DNA of 64,000 nt from Actinomycetales bacterium (GTDB taxonomy: Bacteria; Actinomycetota; Actinomycetes; Actinomycetales; Microbacteriaceae). Positions 8,495 to 16,169 of the stretch are shown here, piece after piece. The stretch spans positions 1 to 64,000 of the forward strand of contig JAFKEN010000011.1 of assembly GCA_017308515.1 (NCBI GenBank), given 5' to 3'. The notes under the pieces were generated by a model. The model did no database searches, was not told the DNA's origin, and saw only the letters and a list, made by a program, of their open reading frames with translations. The position numbers and the translations under genes were made by a program. Positions within the stretch are counted from its first letter, which is position 1. Each line of letters starts with the position of its first letter.

Positions 8495-9628
8495 TCAGGC
8501 GACCGGCAGCCGCACCTCGAACCGGCTGCCCGACTCGACCGGAACGAGCGCGACCGTGCCGCCGTGCGCCTCGACGAGTCCGCGCACGATCGCGAGGCCG
8601 AGTCCCGCGCCGGTGGAGCGCTCCAGGCCCGCGCCGGGGGTGCGCGAGGCGCTCGCCCGCCAGCCGGGGCGGAAGACGTTCGCGCGGTCGGCCTCCGGGA
8701 TCCCGCCCGCGCGGTCGGTGACGCAGAGGATCGCGACGCCGCCCTCGTGCCGCAGGCTCACCTGCACGGCCGCACCCGCCGGCGAGTGCTCGATCGCGTT
8801 CATGACGAGGTTGCCCAGCACGCGCGCGAGCGCGCGGGCGTCGCCCACCGCGTCGACGTCGCGCTCGGCGGAGCCCTCGAGCCCGACGCCGCGCGCCTCG
8901 GCCACCGGCCCGAGCTCGGCGATCGTGTCGCTCACGAGGTCGCGCAGCGCGACCGGCGCGCGGTCGAGGGTGAGCGTTCCCGACTGGATGCGCGAGAGCT
9001 CGAAGAGCGAGTCGACGAGCCCCGACATCCGGTCGACCTGCCCGCGCATCTGCTGCAGGAACCGCTCGGGCTCGGGCGCCAGGCCGTCTTCGAGCGCCTC
9101 GGACATGGCCCGCAGCCCGGCGAGCGGCGTGCGGAGGTCATGCGAGATCCAGGCGATCAGCTCGCGCCGATCGGACTCGGCGGCGTCGAGCCCCGCGCGC
9201 GCCTCGTCGAGCCGGCGGCTGGTCTGGGCGAGCTCCTCGGCGAGCCGCGCGAACTCCGCCGAGTCGACCGAGCGGCCGGGTTCGAGCGGCGTGCCCGATC
9301 CGACCGCCTGCGCCAGTCCGCGCAGCCGCTGGAGCGTGCGGGTGAAGCTGCGGCCCAGCACGAGGGCGACCGCGATGGCGACGAGACCCGCGACGACGGC
9401 GACGGTCACGGTCACGGCGAGGTCGTGATCCGACACGATCATCGCGCGCGCGGTCGCGATCATGCCCGCCACGACCGAGGCGACCGCCGCGAGCGCGACG
9501 ACCACCACCTGCAGCAGCACCGACCGGCGACGGAGCACCCGGAGGGCGAGCAGACCCAGCGTGCCGACCGCGAGGGCGGGCACGAGCGCGATCGCGACGA
9601 CGAGCGGCAGGTCGGGCAGCGGCAGCAT
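8495..9628 (-). CDS. Two-component sensor histidine kinase
   Basis: 377 aa. Two hydrophobic segments near the N-terminus (about residues 7-30 and 45-75) with almost no extracellular domain, then a HAMP-like linker, a HisKA domain with phospho-His in WISHDLRTPL, and a HATPase_c domain (N-box NLVMNAIEH, G-boxes DRAGGIP and GAGLGLAIVRGL). Probably senses a signal in or at the membrane. The ATG at 9628 is chosen because the hydrophobic segment starts right after it; it lies 14 nt downstream of the response-regulator stop, giving an RR-HK operon. Stimulus unknown. Confidence 0.9.
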   Translation of the reverse strand: MLPLPDLPLVVAIALVPALAVGTLGLLALRVLRRRSVLLQVVVVALAAVASVVAGMIATARAMIVSDHDLAVTVTVAVVAGLVAIAVALVLGRSFTRTLQRLRGLAQAVGSGTPLEPGRSVDSAEFARLAEELAQTSRRLDEARAGLDAAESDRRELIAWISHDLRTPLAGLRAMSEALEDGLAPEPERFLQQMRGQVDRMSGLVDSLFELSRIQSGTLTLDRAPVALRDLVSDTIAELGPVAEARGVGLEGSAERDVDAVGDARALARVLGNLVMNAIEHSPAGAAVQVSLRHEGGVAILCVTDRAGGIPEADRANVFRPGWRASASRTPGAGLERSTGAGLGLAIVRGLVEAHGGTVALVPVESGSRFEVRLPVA

Positions 9629-9642
9629 GGGGCGGCTCCGGG

Positions 9643-10359
9643 TCAGACGTCGAGGCGGTAGCCGACGCCCCACACCGTCGCGAGGACGGTGGGGGAGGCC
9701 GGGTCGGGCTCGATCTTCTCGCGCAGGCGCCGCACCGTGACGGTCACCGTCGACAGGTCGCCGTACTCCCAGCCCCAGACCTCGCGCAGCAGCTGCTCGC
9801 GGGAGAAGGCCTGCCGCGGGTGGCGCACGAGGAAGGCCAGCAGCTCGAACTCGCGGGTCGACAGCGGGAGCACCCGCTCCCCGTCGCGGATCTCGCGGGC
9901 GCCCGGATCGACGCGGTAGGCGCCGGCGGAGTACGGGGCATCCGGCTCGAGCGCGTCGATGCTGCGGCGCAGGATCGACTGCACCCGCAGCACCAGCTCG
10001 CGCGGCGAGAAGGGCTTGGCGAGGTAGTCGTCGGCGCCGGCCTCGAGCCCCGCGATGCGATCCTCGGGGGAGTCGAGCGCGGTGAGCATGAGGATCGGGA
10101 TCGTCGACCCGGCCGCGCGCAGCGTGCGGCAGACCTGGGCGCCGTCGGCGCCCGGGAGCATGCGATCGAGCACGACGAGGTCGGGAGGGGTGCGGCGCAC
10201 CGCGTCGAGCGCCGCGCGCCCGTCGGACTCGGTCGCGACCCGGAACCCCGCGGCCCTCAGGTAGGAGCCGGCGACCTCGAGCACGGTCGGGTCGTCCTCG
10301 ACGACGAGCACCCGCCGCCCGGCGAGGTGCGCGTCGCGGTCGGCGCTCGTGCGGCTCAC
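9643..10359 (-). CDS. OmpR/PhoB-family response regulator
   Basis: 238 aa. Receiver domain (residues ~15-130) with the acidic pair VVEDD, phospho-acceptor Asp in LVVLDRMLPG, conserved Thr in MLTA and Lys in AKPFSP. The C-terminal winged-helix DNA-binding domain has LSTREFELLAFLVRHP and the terminal hairpin VWGVGYRL. It is activated by the kinase at 8495-9628, encoded directly downstream, and would act as a DNA-binding transcription factor. Targets cannot be seen from this sequence. Confidence 0.93.
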   Translation of the reverse strand: MSRTSADRDAHLAGRRVLVVEDDPTVLEVAGSYLRAAGFRVATESDGRAALDAVRRTPPDLVVLDRMLPGADGAQVCRTLRAAGSTIPILMLTALDSPEDRIAGLEAGADDYLAKPFSPRELVLRVQSILRRSIDALEPDAPYSAGAYRVDPGAREIRDGERVLPLSTREFELLAFLVRHPRQAFSREQLLREVWGWEYGDLSTVTVTVRRLREKIEPDPASPTVLATVWGVGYRLDV

Positions 10360-10502
10360 GCCGTTCAGGATAGGTTCGCGCGCGCTGGCTCCGGGGGCGT
10401 CGGCGGGAGGCGTCCCCGCTTCGTCATCGCCGTCGCCCCGACGAGAACGGGCTCGCGGGCTCGGCCGCGGCAGTCGGAGCCGCTCGCGCGCCCCGCCCGC
10501 CG

Positions 10503-11492
10503 CTACTCGGGCTCGCCCGCCGGGTCGGCCGCGGGTTCGATCGGCAGGTCGCGGATCGTCTCGATCGGGGCCGTGTCGGCCGGCGCGGGTAGCGCCGAGC
10601 CGGGCGGGCTCGGTTCGATGCGGGGCGAGCTCGAGGTGGCCACGACAATGCCGACGAGGGCGATCGCTCCGCCGAGAGCGCGCACGAGATCGAAGGCCTC
10701 GCCCAGTAGCAGTGCCATCGCGTAGCCGAGGGCGGGGATCCCGGCCGTCAGTACGCCCGAGACGGTCGCCGGCAGCCGCTCGGCCCCGTAGTTGAACAGC
10801 ACCATCGTGGGCGCCGTGACGACGACCCCGAGGAACGCCAGGGCGCCCCAGCCGCCCACGCCGGTCGGCAGGTGGGCGGCCCCGAGCACGCCCTCGACGG
10901 CGAGCCAGGGCAGCATGAGCACGGTGCCCCAGATGGCGGTGCCGGTCGCGAGGGTGAGCGCGTCGGGCGCGCCCGGCCGCTCGGCGTCGCGCCGCAGGAG
11001 CACGGTGTAGACGGCGTACGAGGCGACGGCGACGACGCAGAGCACGAATCCCGCGTCGATCGTCAGGCCGGAGGCGGCGGCGACGGCGACGCCCGCCGTC
11101 GCGAGCACGAGCCCGATGACGGTGCGGCCCGAGACCCGCTCGCGCAGCATCGCCCAGGCGAGCACCGCGGTGAGCACCGGCAGCAGCGCGGCGACGATCG
11201 CGGCGGTGCCCGGCGTGGTGGCGAGCAGCCCGAGGTTGGTGAGCGAGTAGTACCCCGTGACGCCGGTGAGCCCCAGCAGGATCGTGCGCGGATCGATCAG
11301 CACCCGGCGCAGGTCGCCGCGCCGGATCGCGAGCGGCACGAGAGCGACGAGCGCGATGACGAACCGGCCGATCGACAGCACCGCGGGGGAGGCGGACTCG
11401 AGCACGAGGCCGCTCAGCCCGTAGGCGGTCGACCAGAGGATCACCGACACCCCGACCGCGACGAGCGGCAGCGCCGGCAGGCGGGTGATCAC
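10503..11492 (-). CDS. EamA/DMT-superfamily exporter
   Basis: 329 aa with ten predicted membrane segments in two EamA repeats (residues ~5-135 and ~145-285), followed by a Pro/Glu-rich cytoplasmic tail. Members export amino acids or other metabolites. The GTG start at 11492 overlaps the stop of the upstream thioesterase gene (GTGA), so it is translationally coupled to it. The substrate is unknown. A shadow reading running further upstream in the same frame belongs to the thioesterase gene's other frame. Confidence 0.88.
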   Translation of the reverse strand: MITRLPALPLVAVGVSVILWSTAYGLSGLVLESASPAVLSIGRFVIALVALVPLAIRRGDLRRVLIDPRTILLGLTGVTGYYSLTNLGLLATTPGTAAIVAALLPVLTAVLAWAMLRERVSGRTVIGLVLATAGVAVAAASGLTIDAGFVLCVVAVASYAVYTVLLRRDAERPGAPDALTLATGTAIWGTVLMLPWLAVEGVLGAAHLPTGVGGWGALAFLGVVVTAPTMVLFNYGAERLPATVSGVLTAGIPALGYAMALLLGEAFDLVRALGGAIALVGIVVATSSSPRIEPSPPGSALPAPADTAPIETIRDLPIEPAADPAGEPE

Positions 11493-12367
11493 CGGCCGCT
11501 CGGGTCGGGCACGCGCACCATGCCCTCCTGGGCGATCGTCACCGCGAGCCGGCCGTCGCGCGTGTAGATGCGGCCGAAGGAGAGCCCCCGGCCGCCGATC
11601 GCGTTGGGCGACTCCTGCAGGTAGAGCAGCCACTCGTCGGCGCGCGCCTCGCGGTGCCACCACATGGCGTGGTCGAGGCTCGCGACCGAGATGCCCGGCT
11701 CGACCCAGGAGAGCCCGTGCGCGCGCAGCACCGGCTCGAGGATCGCGAAGTCGCTCGCGTAGGCCAGTGCGGCCCGGTGCAGCATCGGGTCGTCGGGCAG
11801 CTCGCCCACGGCGCGGAACCAGATCGCCTGCCGCCGGCGGCGCTCGCCGTCGGGTCGGAGGTAGATGGCGGGTTCGATGTGCCGGATGTCGAAGGCGCGC
11901 TCGTTGGCCCAGAACTTCGCGGCGGGGTGGTCGAGGTCGCTCAGCAGCTCGGCGGCGGAGGGCAGCGACTCCGGGTCGGGCAGCCCCTCGGGCATGGGCT
12001 CCTGGTGCTCGACGCCGGGGTCGAGATCCTGGAAGGAGGCGATCATCGACAGGATCGGCTGGCCGCTCTGGTAGGCCTGCGTGCGCCGGGTCGCGAAGGA
12101 GCGCCCGTCGTGGATGCGATCCACCGCGAAGGTGATCGGCAGCGTCACGTCGCCGGGGCGCAGGAAGTAGCCGTGCATCGAGTGCACCGCGCGATCCTCG
12201 GGCACCGTGCGGGCCGCGGCGACGAGCGACTGCGCGAGAACCTGGCCGCCGAACACGCGGCCGCCGGGCATGTACTGGCTGGGCCCGGTGAAGATGTCCT
12301 CGTCGGTGCGGGCCCCGGTGTCGGTGAGCGCGAGGGCCGCCAGGAACCCCGCGAGAGGCTCGCTCAT
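11489..12367 (-). CDS. tesB: Acyl-CoA thioesterase II
   Basis: 292 aa, double-hotdog TesB family. N-terminal hotdog: YMPGGRVFGGQVLAQSL and HSMHGYFLRPGD. C-terminal hotdog: ISVASLDHAMWWHR with the conserved catalytic Asp, then LLYLQESPNAIGGRGL, with the usual Thr/Gln partner region. Hydrolyses a broad range of acyl-CoAs. A TAGACT -10 box is 8 nt before the ATG, so the mRNA is probably leaderless. The gene is divergent from 12388-13074 with only 20 bp between the starts, and is followed by a coupled EamA exporter. Confidence 0.93.
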   Translation of the reverse strand: MSEPLAGFLAALALTDTGARTDEDIFTGPSQYMPGGRVFGGQVLAQSLVAAARTVPEDRAVHSMHGYFLRPGDVTLPITFAVDRIHDGRSFATRRTQAYQSGQPILSMIASFQDLDPGVEHQEPMPEGLPDPESLPSAAELLSDLDHPAAKFWANERAFDIRHIEPAIYLRPDGERRRRQAIWFRAVGELPDDPMLHRAALAYASDFAILEPVLRAHGLSWVEPGISVASLDHAMWWHREARADEWLLYLQESPNAIGGRGLSFGRIYTRDGRLAVTIAQEGMVRVPDPSGR

Positions 12368-12387
12368 GACTCAGTAGTCTAGGCGTG
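12368..12387. promoter_or_regulatory. Overlapping divergent -10 boxes of tesB and its neighbour
   Basis: The near-palindrome TAGTCTA gives TAGTCT (12375-12380) for the plus-strand gene and TAGACT (12381-12376) for tesB. Both lie 7-8 nt before the ATG codons at 12388 and 12367, so both transcripts would be leaderless and the two polymerases could not bind at once. Confidence 0.6.
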
Positions 12388-13074
12388 ATGCCGGGCTCGA
12401 TCACTCTCGCCGATGCGCCGGCCCTCGACGACCTGCTGACCCTGGTCGCCCGTGCCGCACGGGTCGACGACGGCTCGGTGCGGATGATCGCGGGCGGCGG
12501 GGTGCTCGCCGTCTACGCCGCGGTGCTCTACCCCGCGGGCCTGCTCGACGAGACCCCGACGGTGCTCGGGCTGCGCACCGTGGCGATCGAGGAGCGCGAG
12601 GGATTCGACCTCGTCGCGCCGCTCGCCTCGCTGCGCGCCCGGCTGGAGCGCGCGCAGGAGGCCGCCGCCCGCAGCAACAACCCCGACCTGCACCGGGTGA
12701 CGATCTCGCTGCCTCCGGCGTCGCCCTCGGTGAGCTGGGCGGCCATCTCGCCGCCGCGCGGCGGCTGGTACCCGATCGACCCGATGGATCCCTCTCGGCT
12801 CGAGACGGTCGCGCGCGCCGGCATCGCCGAGGTCGCGGCCGCGCTGCCCGAGGGCACGGGGGAGCAGCTCGTGCGCAAGGTGCGCGCCGAGGTGTGGGGC
12901 CGCCCCATCGAGGGCGCCGAGCATCTCCCGGCGGGCGCCGCCTTCGCCGCGCTCAGCCTCGGGTTCCTGGGGCCCGACCCGGTGGAGCTGTTCGAGACCG
13001 GTCCGTGGACCCGGCTGTCGACCGCGCGCGGGCACGTGCTCGTCAAGCGCCGCGCCTGGACGCTCAGCCGCTGA
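12388..13074 (+). CDS. Conserved actinobacterial protein of unknown function
   Basis: 228 aa (ATG 12388; a GTG three bases earlier is the alternative). Mostly soluble, with no signal peptide or membrane segment. It has a hydrophobic N-terminal half (GGGVLAVYAAVLYPAGLLD), a central SWAAISPPRGGWYPIDP motif, and a C-terminal segment FLGPDPVELFETGPWTRL. I do not recognise an enzymatic motif. High GC at third positions supports a real gene. It ends 6 bp before the stop of a convergent gene and shares a divergent promoter with tesB. Confidence 0.75.
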   Translation: MPGSITLADAPALDDLLTLVARAARVDDGSVRMIAGGGVLAVYAAVLYPAGLLDETPTVLGLRTVAIEEREGFDLVAPLASLRARLERAQEAAARSNNPDLHRVTISLPPASPSVSWAAISPPRGGWYPIDPMDPSRLETVARAGIAEVAAALPEGTGEQLVRKVRAEVWGRPIEGAEHLPAGAAFAALSLGFLGPDPVELFETGPWTRLSTARGHVLVKRRAWTLSR

Positions 13075-13080
13075 CGCCGC

Positions 13081-13695
13081 TCAGTTGACGAGGGCCGCCG
13101 TGGCGCCGAGCACCTGCACGACCACGACGATCCCGATGCCGAACCCGACGACGACGGTCGCGATCGCGGCCCAGATCGGCCCCATCGCCGAGCGCCCCGT
13201 GCGCCGTCGCAGCACGACCGTGCGGCCGATCAGGTACACCCAGGAGCCCGCGCCCGCGAAGGTGAAGAAGATGTACGCCCAGGAGAACGGCTTCGGCACC
13301 CCGTTCGCGGCGAGGCGCTTGGCGTCGAGGTAGGCCCAGAGGATCGAGAGCAGGTTGAGCACGAGGGCGCCGACGACGCTCGCCAGGTAGGCCGGGTTGG
13401 TGTAGATGGCGAACTGCGCGGTGAGGGAGTTCGGCTGCGTGACGACGCTCTGCAGGTAGTCCTGCCAGTCGATGAAGAGCAGCCCGAACGTCGGCAGCAG
13501 GGGCAGCAGCACGATCAGCCAGATCCACGGGCTCGCGAGGGAGGTGCCCTCGGGGGCGCGCAGCGACACGGCCGCGCCCTGCGTCGCGTCGGTCCACTGC
13601 ACGCCGTCCCACCAGCGCATCGCCGACCCTCCCGCGGGGTCGGGGTACCAGCCGGCGGGCGGCGGGGCGGCGGCGGGCGTCGGAGTCTGGCTCAT
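13081..13695 (-). CDS. DUF2510 domain membrane protein
   Basis: 204 aa. An N-terminal DUF2510 motif (PPAGWYPDPAGGSAMRWWDG) is followed by four hydrophobic segments (about residues 55-75, 100-125, 140-160, 170-195). DUF2510 modules are short Trp/Pro-rich segments found on many actinobacterial membrane proteins, with a supposed binding role near the cell envelope. The function of this protein is unknown. ATG at 13695; convergent with the preceding plus-strand gene. Confidence 0.85.
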   Translation of the reverse strand: MSQTPTPAAAPPPAGWYPDPAGGSAMRWWDGVQWTDATQGAAVSLRAPEGTSLASPWIWLIVLLPLLPTFGLLFIDWQDYLQSVVTQPNSLTAQFAIYTNPAYLASVVGALVLNLLSILWAYLDAKRLAANGVPKPFSWAYIFFTFAGAGSWVYLIGRTVVLRRRTGRSAMGPIWAAIATVVVGFGIGIVVVVQVLGATAALVN

Positions 13696-13719
13696 GTCGG
13701 TCAGGCTAACCGCTCCGCC

Positions 13720-15606
13720 TCAGGCGGGGACCGGCTCGCTGCTCGACTCGGGAGCCGCGTCGCCCGAGGCCGCCGGGGCGGCCTCGTCGGCCCCCTCGGC
13801 CTGGTCGGTCGTCGATGCGGCGTCCGAGCCTTCGGCGGGGGCCGGCTCCTCCTCGCGCGGCGCGACGTACTGGGCGACGGCGCGGCCGGCGACGAGGCCG
13901 GTGAACAGGCATCCGCCGAGGAAGGTGCCCTCGAGGGCGCGGTAGCCGTGCACGCCGCCGCCGCCGAACCCGGCCGCCTCGCCCGCGGCGTAGAGGCCGG
14001 GGATCGGCTCGCCGTCCGCGCCGAGTACGCGCGCATCCAGGTCGGTCTGGATGCCGCCGAGCGTCTTGCGGGTCAGCACCCGCAGGCGCACCGCGACGAA
14101 CGGGCCGCGCTTGGGGTCGTCGAAGCGGTGCGGCTTCGCGACCCGCAGCAGCTTGTCGCCGAGGTAGGCGCGGGCGCCGCGCAGGGCGGTGATCTGCGCA
14201 TCCTTGCTGACCTTGTTGGCGAGCTCGCGATCGCGCGCCTCGACCTCGCGGGTGACGAGTTCCGCGTCGAGGAGGTCGCCGCCGGGCAGGCTCTGCATCT
14301 GCTCGATGAGGTTCTCGAGGGTGCGGGCCTGCACGAAGTCCTCGCCCTCGCGCAGGAAGGCCTCCATCGGCTCGGTCGCGCCCTTGCCGAGCCGCTGCTT
14401 GAGCAGCTCGCGCACGCTCTTGCCGGTGAGGTCGGGGTTCTGCTCGCTGCCGCTGAGGGCGAACTCCTTCTCGAGGATCGCCTTCGTCGTCACGAACCAG
14501 GAGTGGTCGTGCCCGGTGCCGCGCAGGTGCTCGAGCGTGCCCAGGGTGTCGAAGCCGGGGAACAGCGGCACCGGCAGTCGGTGGCCCTCGGCGTCGAACC
14601 AGAGGCTCGAGGGGCCGGGGAGGATGCGGATGCCGTGGTTGTTCCAGACCGGCGCGTGGTTGGCGACGCCCTCGACGTAGTGCCACATGCGGTCGCGGTT
14701 GACGACCCGCGCGCCGGCGGCCTCGCTGATCGCGATCATCCGGCCGTCGACGTGGGCGGGCACCCCCGCGAGCATCTCGGCGGGCGGCGTGCCGAGCCAC
14801 TCGGGCCAGTTCGCCTTGACGAGCTCGACGTCGCCGCCGATGCCGCCGCTCGCGACGACGACCGCGGGGGCGTGCGCCTCGAAGGGCTCGACGATCGCGC
14901 GGTTGCTCGGCGCGCCGCGCTCGGCGTCGTCGGGTTCGAGGATCGCGCCCCGCACCCCGGTGATCGCGCCGTCGTCGAGCAGCAGCTGGTCGACGCGGTG
15001 GCGGAAGAGGATGCGCACGCGGCCCTCGGCGATCGCGGAGGTGACGGTGCCCAGGAACGGCTCGAGGATCCCCGGGCCGGTGCCCCAGGTGATGTGGAAG
15101 CGCGGCACCGAGTTGCCGTGCGCCGTGGCGACGTAGCCGCCGCGCTCGGCCCAGCCGGGCACCGGGAAGAACTTGACGCCCTTGCCGCGCAGCCAGCTGC
15201 GCATCGGGCCCGCCGCGAACTCGAGGAACGCGTCGGCCCAGCGCCGGCCCCAGGCGTCGTCGTCGCGGTCGTAGTCGGCGCTCGCGTACCAGTCCTGCCG
15301 GGCCAGTTCGAGCGAGTCCTTGATGCCGAGCCGGCGCTGCTCGGCGCTGTCGACGAGGAAGAGACCGCCGAACGACCACCAGGCCTGCCCGCCGAGGCTC
15401 GCCTCGGGCTCCTGCTCGAGCACGAGCACGCGTCGGCCCTGCTCGACGAGTTCGCTCGTGGCGACGAGGCCCGCGAGGCCGGCGCCGACGACGATCGCGT
15501 CGGGGGCGAAGGGCGCCGCGTCGGCGGGCGTGTCGTCGACCGGCGCGGCGACGGCGGCGGTGTCGTCGGCGTCGCTCGGGTCGGAGGTCTCGGTGGCGTC
15601 GGACAT
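13720..15606 (-). CDS. FAD-dependent dehydrogenase (KstD/fumarate reductase-like flavoprotein)
   Basis: 628 aa. Begins with a ~35-residue acidic leader, then the FAD-binding Rossmann motif AIVVGAGLAGLVATSELVEQG and ASLGGQAWWSFGGLF. The centre includes TWGTGPGILEPF and the C-terminal FAD segment PGLYAAGEAAGFGGGGVHGYRALEGTFLG (quoted in part) characteristic of FAD-binding dehydrogenases of the 3-ketosteroid dehydrogenase/fumarate reductase superfamily. The last ~60 residues are Ala/Glu/Ser-rich and disordered. Probably oxidises an unidentified organic substrate in the cytoplasm. ATG 15606 precedes the FAD motif by ~36 codons. Substrate not predictable. Confidence 0.88.
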   Translation of the reverse strand: MSDATETSDPSDADDTAAVAAPVDDTPADAAPFAPDAIVVGAGLAGLVATSELVEQGRRVLVLEQEPEASLGGQAWWSFGGLFLVDSAEQRRLGIKDSLELARQDWYASADYDRDDDAWGRRWADAFLEFAAGPMRSWLRGKGVKFFPVPGWAERGGYVATAHGNSVPRFHITWGTGPGILEPFLGTVTSAIAEGRVRILFRHRVDQLLLDDGAITGVRGAILEPDDAERGAPSNRAIVEPFEAHAPAVVVASGGIGGDVELVKANWPEWLGTPPAEMLAGVPAHVDGRMIAISEAAGARVVNRDRMWHYVEGVANHAPVWNNHGIRILPGPSSLWFDAEGHRLPVPLFPGFDTLGTLEHLRGTGHDHSWFVTTKAILEKEFALSGSEQNPDLTGKSVRELLKQRLGKGATEPMEAFLREGEDFVQARTLENLIEQMQSLPGGDLLDAELVTREVEARDRELANKVSKDAQITALRGARAYLGDKLLRVAKPHRFDDPKRGPFVAVRLRVLTRKTLGGIQTDLDARVLGADGEPIPGLYAAGEAAGFGGGGVHGYRALEGTFLGGCLFTGLVAGRAVAQYVAPREEEPAPAEGSDAASTTDQAEGADEAAPAASGDAAPESSSEPVPA

Positions 15607-15658
15607 GAGGCTCCTCGGGGGTCTCGTCGAGAGTAACGGGCGCGGGGCGCGCCCGCGC

Positions 15659-16120
15659 TCACTCTCCGTCGGTCGAGCTCGACGCGTCCGCGAGGCCGGG
15701 GTCGTCGAAGCGGTTGACCATGGCGTGGGCGGCGCGCTCCAGGTAATCCCAGAGCATGGCGTGGTGCAGCGGAGACAGCCCGAGGTCATCGACGGCGGCC
15801 CGCATGTGGGCGAGCCAGCGGTCGCGCGCGGCGGGCCCGACCGGGAACGCGGCGTGGCGCATCCGCAGCCGGGGGTGACCGCGCTGCTCGCTGTAGGTCG
15901 CGGGTCCGCCCCAGTACTGCTCGAGGAACCCGGTGAGCCGCTGGATGGCCCCCTCGAGGTCCTCCTCGGGGTACATCGGGCGCAGCAGCGCATCGTCGCG
16001 CACGCCCTCGTAGAAGCGGCGCACGAGGCGCTCGAAGGTCGCGCGGCCGCCGACCTGCTCCCAGAAGCTCGCACCGACGGTCTCGCCGCCCGGCCCGTTG
16101 CGCAGGGTGAGGTCGGCCAC
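15659..16120 (-). CDS. glbO: Group II truncated haemoglobin (GlbO-like)
   Basis: 153 aa from GTG 16120. The 2/2 globin fold is visible: FYEGVRDDALLRPMYPEEDL, FLEQYWGGPATY, the proximal (F8) His in RLRMRHAAF, and Trp at position G8 in RDRWLAHM, which marks group II. Binds haem and O2, and in actinobacteria is linked to oxidative/nitrosative or redox stress. It is divergent from the persulfide-detoxification operon, and the CsoR/CstR-type operator at 16144-16159 lies between them, so co-regulation is possible (inference). Upstream GTG/TTG starts exist but would run into that operator. Confidence 0.9.
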   Translation of the reverse strand: MADLTLRNGPGGETVGASFWEQVGGRATFERLVRRFYEGVRDDALLRPMYPEEDLEGAIQRLTGFLEQYWGGPATYSEQRGHPRLRMRHAAFPVGPAARDRWLAHMRAAVDDLGLSPLHHAMLWDYLERAAHAMVNRFDDPGLADASSSTDGE

Positions 16121-16143
16121 GGGTCCCCAGGGTACGCGCCCGG

Positions 16144-16159
16144 ATACCCCAGGGGGTAT
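16144..16159. promoter_or_regulatory. CsoR/CstR-type operator before the persulfide operon
   Basis: ATACCCC-AG-GGGGTAT, perfect 7-bp arms with a 2-nt centre, the G-tract palindrome bound by CsoR/CstR repressors. Its right end overlaps a TATAGT -10 box (16157-16162), 7 nt before the ATG at 16170, so a bound repressor would block a probably leaderless promoter. The CstR-like gene is three genes downstream. An operator with the same arms is at 42822-42837. Confidence 0.8.
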
Positions 16160-16169
16160 AGTGGCGGTC

